Of a stretch of 7,569 nucleotides of DNA, positions 6,398-7,569 are shown in pieces. Position numbers and translations under genes: made by a program. The notes below the pieces were generated by a model. It saw only the letters and a list, made by a program, of their open reading frames with translations. It searched no databases and had not been told where the DNA came from. The number at the start of each line of letters is the position of its first letter. Positions within the stretch are counted from its first letter, which is position 1. Source of the DNA: an uncultured Sulfurovum sp. (GTDB lineage: Bacteria; Campylobacterota; Campylobacteria; Campylobacterales; Sulfurovaceae). The stretch spans positions 1 to 7,569 of the forward strand of contig CAMZNQ010000103.1 in assembly GCA_947313765.1 (NCBI GenBank). Reading direction: 5' to 3'.

Positions 6398-7569
6398 TTA
6401 AGCCTCTAATTTTGCGACCACTTCAGTACAACGCTCACAGGCACACTCTTCTGATGTTGAGGTAAATCTCCAACATCTTGGACACTTCTCTCTTTGAGCT
6501 TTGTGAACAGTAAATTTAACTCCATCAACCTCAAACTCTCCTACTTGTTGAGTAGAACTACTCTCTCTAAGAGCAGAGACAATGAACCAATCTTCTAAGT
6601 TTTTAGACTCTTTAATGTCAAAGAGGGAGTAATCTCCAATAATCTCTAACTCCAGTGTTGACTTAATAAGCTTATCTTTTTTAAGTCTATCAATAGATTC
6701 AGAAAATTTTGCTCTAGCTTCAATAAGTAAACTATCTTCAAATACACTCTCCATAGCAGGAATATCTTCATATACTAAATCAAATACACTCTCCATATCC
6801 CCTTTTAAAATATCTGGAGCATAATCTAACACCTCATCAATTGTATAGGTAAGAACAGGAGCTACAAGAGCCATCATAGATTTTGCAATAAGAACCATAG
6901 CCGATTGAGTCGATTTTCTAGTTGATGAATCTTTAGCATCACAATAGAGTCTATCTTTTGTAATATCCATATAGATACCACTTAGCTCATTGGTTACAAA
7001 GTTATTTAATGTAGCAAAACCTCTTAAAAAGTCATACTCTGAAAAAGAGCTATTGACTGACTTAAATACATCTCTTGCTTTAGCTAAAATCCATCTATCT
7101 ATCTCGTTATACTCATTTGGCTCAACAACCCTCTCTAGCCCATCAATGTTGGCGATTAAACATCTAAATGTATTTCTTAATTTTCGATATTGCTCCCCTG
7201 TCTGTTGTAAAATACCATTTGAAATTTTTAGGTCATGTTGATAGTCACTTAGTGCCACCCAAAGACGTAAAATCTCTGAACCATACTGCTTAAGTACCTT
7301 TTGTGGCTCAACACCATTTCCTTTAGATTTGGACATCTTCTCACCCTTAGCATCAACCGTAAATCCATGCGTAATGAGTGTTTTGTATGGTGACTTTTGG
7401 TTAAGTGCCGAACTTAAGAGTAGTGAAGTCTGAAACCACCCTCTATGTTGGTCACTACCTTCAAGATAGATAGATGATGGGTACTCCCCTGCATCATAGT
7501 TTCCACTCTCTAAAACAGCATTCCAAGTTGAACCACTATCAAACCATACATCTAAAATATCAGTTATCT
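6398..7569 (-). CDS. ileS: Isoleucyl-tRNA synthetase, C-terminal part (5' end outside window)
   Basis: Class I aminoacyl-tRNA synthetase that charges tRNA-Ile, cytoplasmic. About 390 codons are visible, the last two fifths of a protein normally near 910-940 residues; the reading frame is open to the right edge. Visible parts in order: catalytic-core segments DVWFDSGSTW and LEGSDQHRGWFQ, then GFTVDAKGEKMSKSKGN carrying the KMSKS ATP-binding signature (7325-7339). The helical anticodon-binding domain follows, including YRKLRNTFR. At the C terminus is a zinc-binding knot with CPRC and CERC (6428-6484, plus one extra Cys between them), needed for activity in E. coli-type IleRS. The in-frame ATG at 7336 is the Met of KMSKS, not a start. 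The anticodon-domain end carries a short in-frame repeat (MESVF twice, 14 residues apart). The TAA is followed one base later by the microprotein ATG. Confidence 0.97.
   Translation of the reverse strand, partial: ITDILDVWFDSGSTWNAVLESGNYDAGEYPSSIYLEGSDQHRGWFQTSLLLSSALNQKSPYKTLITHGFTVDAKGEKMSKSKGNGVEPQKVLKQYGSEILRLWVALSDYQHDLKISNGILQQTGEQYRKLRNTFRCLIANIDGLERVVEPNEYNEIDRWILAKARDVFKSVNSSFSEYDFLRGFATLNNFVTNELSGIYMDITKDRLYCDAKDSSTRKSTQSAMVLIAKSMMALVAPVLTYTIDEVLDYAPDILKGDMESVFDLVYEDIPAMESVFEDSLLIEARAKFSESIDRLKKDKLIKSTLELEIIGDYSLFDIKESKNLEDWFIVSALRESSSTQQVGEFEVDGVKFTVHKAQREKCPRCWRFTSTSEECACERCTEVVAKLEA
6738..6797. repeat. 18-bp exact direct repeat inside ileS
   Basis: TCAAATACACTCTCCATA occurs at 6738-6755 and again at 6780-6797, a 42-base (14-codon) offset that keeps the reading frame. 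On the - strand both copies encode MESVF followed by an acidic residue start (D or E). The copy nearer the 5' end of ileS matches the place where the family usually has E-S-V-H; the other appears to be extra. Confidence 0.8.

Noticed and set aside
6990..7241. 83-residue ORF on the + strand inside ileS
   Set aside because: Antisense shadow of the conserved IleRS anticodon-binding domain.
6398..7336. A stand-alone 312-residue protein starting at the ATG at 7336 on the - strand
   Set aside because: That Met belongs to the KMSKS signature; the frame stays open to the window edge and encodes further IleRS motifs (DVWFDSGSTW, GSDQHRGWFQ). It is a truncated ileS.

Overview
The window looks like an ordinary, densely coded chromosomal segment from a Campylobacterota (formerly Epsilonproteobacteria) bacterium. 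The evidence is the strong A+T bias, the very short intergenic regions, and above all the response regulator at 614-1285. Its C-terminal half is nearly identical, from memory, to the essential Campylobacterota regulators CosR (Campylobacter) and HsrA (Helicobacter). The surrounding set (plsY, folB, regulator, ferredoxin, then bamA beside tyrA) also resembles gene neighbourhoods known from Campylobacter and Sulfurimonas-type genomes. The genus cannot be fixed from this sequence alone. No mobile element, CRISPR array, tRNA or rRNA was seen, and no gene-free stretch exceeds 300 bases.

Layout on the + strand: the last 38 codons of plsY (phospholipid synthesis) and folB (folate synthesis) are only 3 bases apart. 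A 158-base gap follows, carrying a good promoter with an inverted repeat around its -10 box. It drives a two-component pair: an OmpR-type regulator (HsrA/CosR family) whose gene overlaps that of a membrane histidine kinase by 22 bases. After a 130-base gap comes a small 2[4Fe-4S] ferredoxin gene. It converges on bamA (- strand) across a perfect 11-bp hairpin that is a candidate shared terminator. bamA and tyrA (prephenate dehydrogenase, + strand) diverge from a 102-base region with promoter-like boxes in both directions. tyrA converges on the ileS end (- strand, 5' part outside the window).

A 38-codon ORF follows the ileS stop by one base and encodes a probable single-span membrane microprotein that a length-filtered gene call would miss.

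The points most worth a second look are three. First, the HsrA/CosR-family regulator keeps a full phosphorylation site (Asp51) and sits with its own kinase, unlike the orphan, atypical receivers of Campylobacter jejuni and Helicobacter pylori. Second, the microprotein gene is coupled to ileS. Third, there is a dyad over the regulator promoter. No wholly new multi-gene system was recognised.
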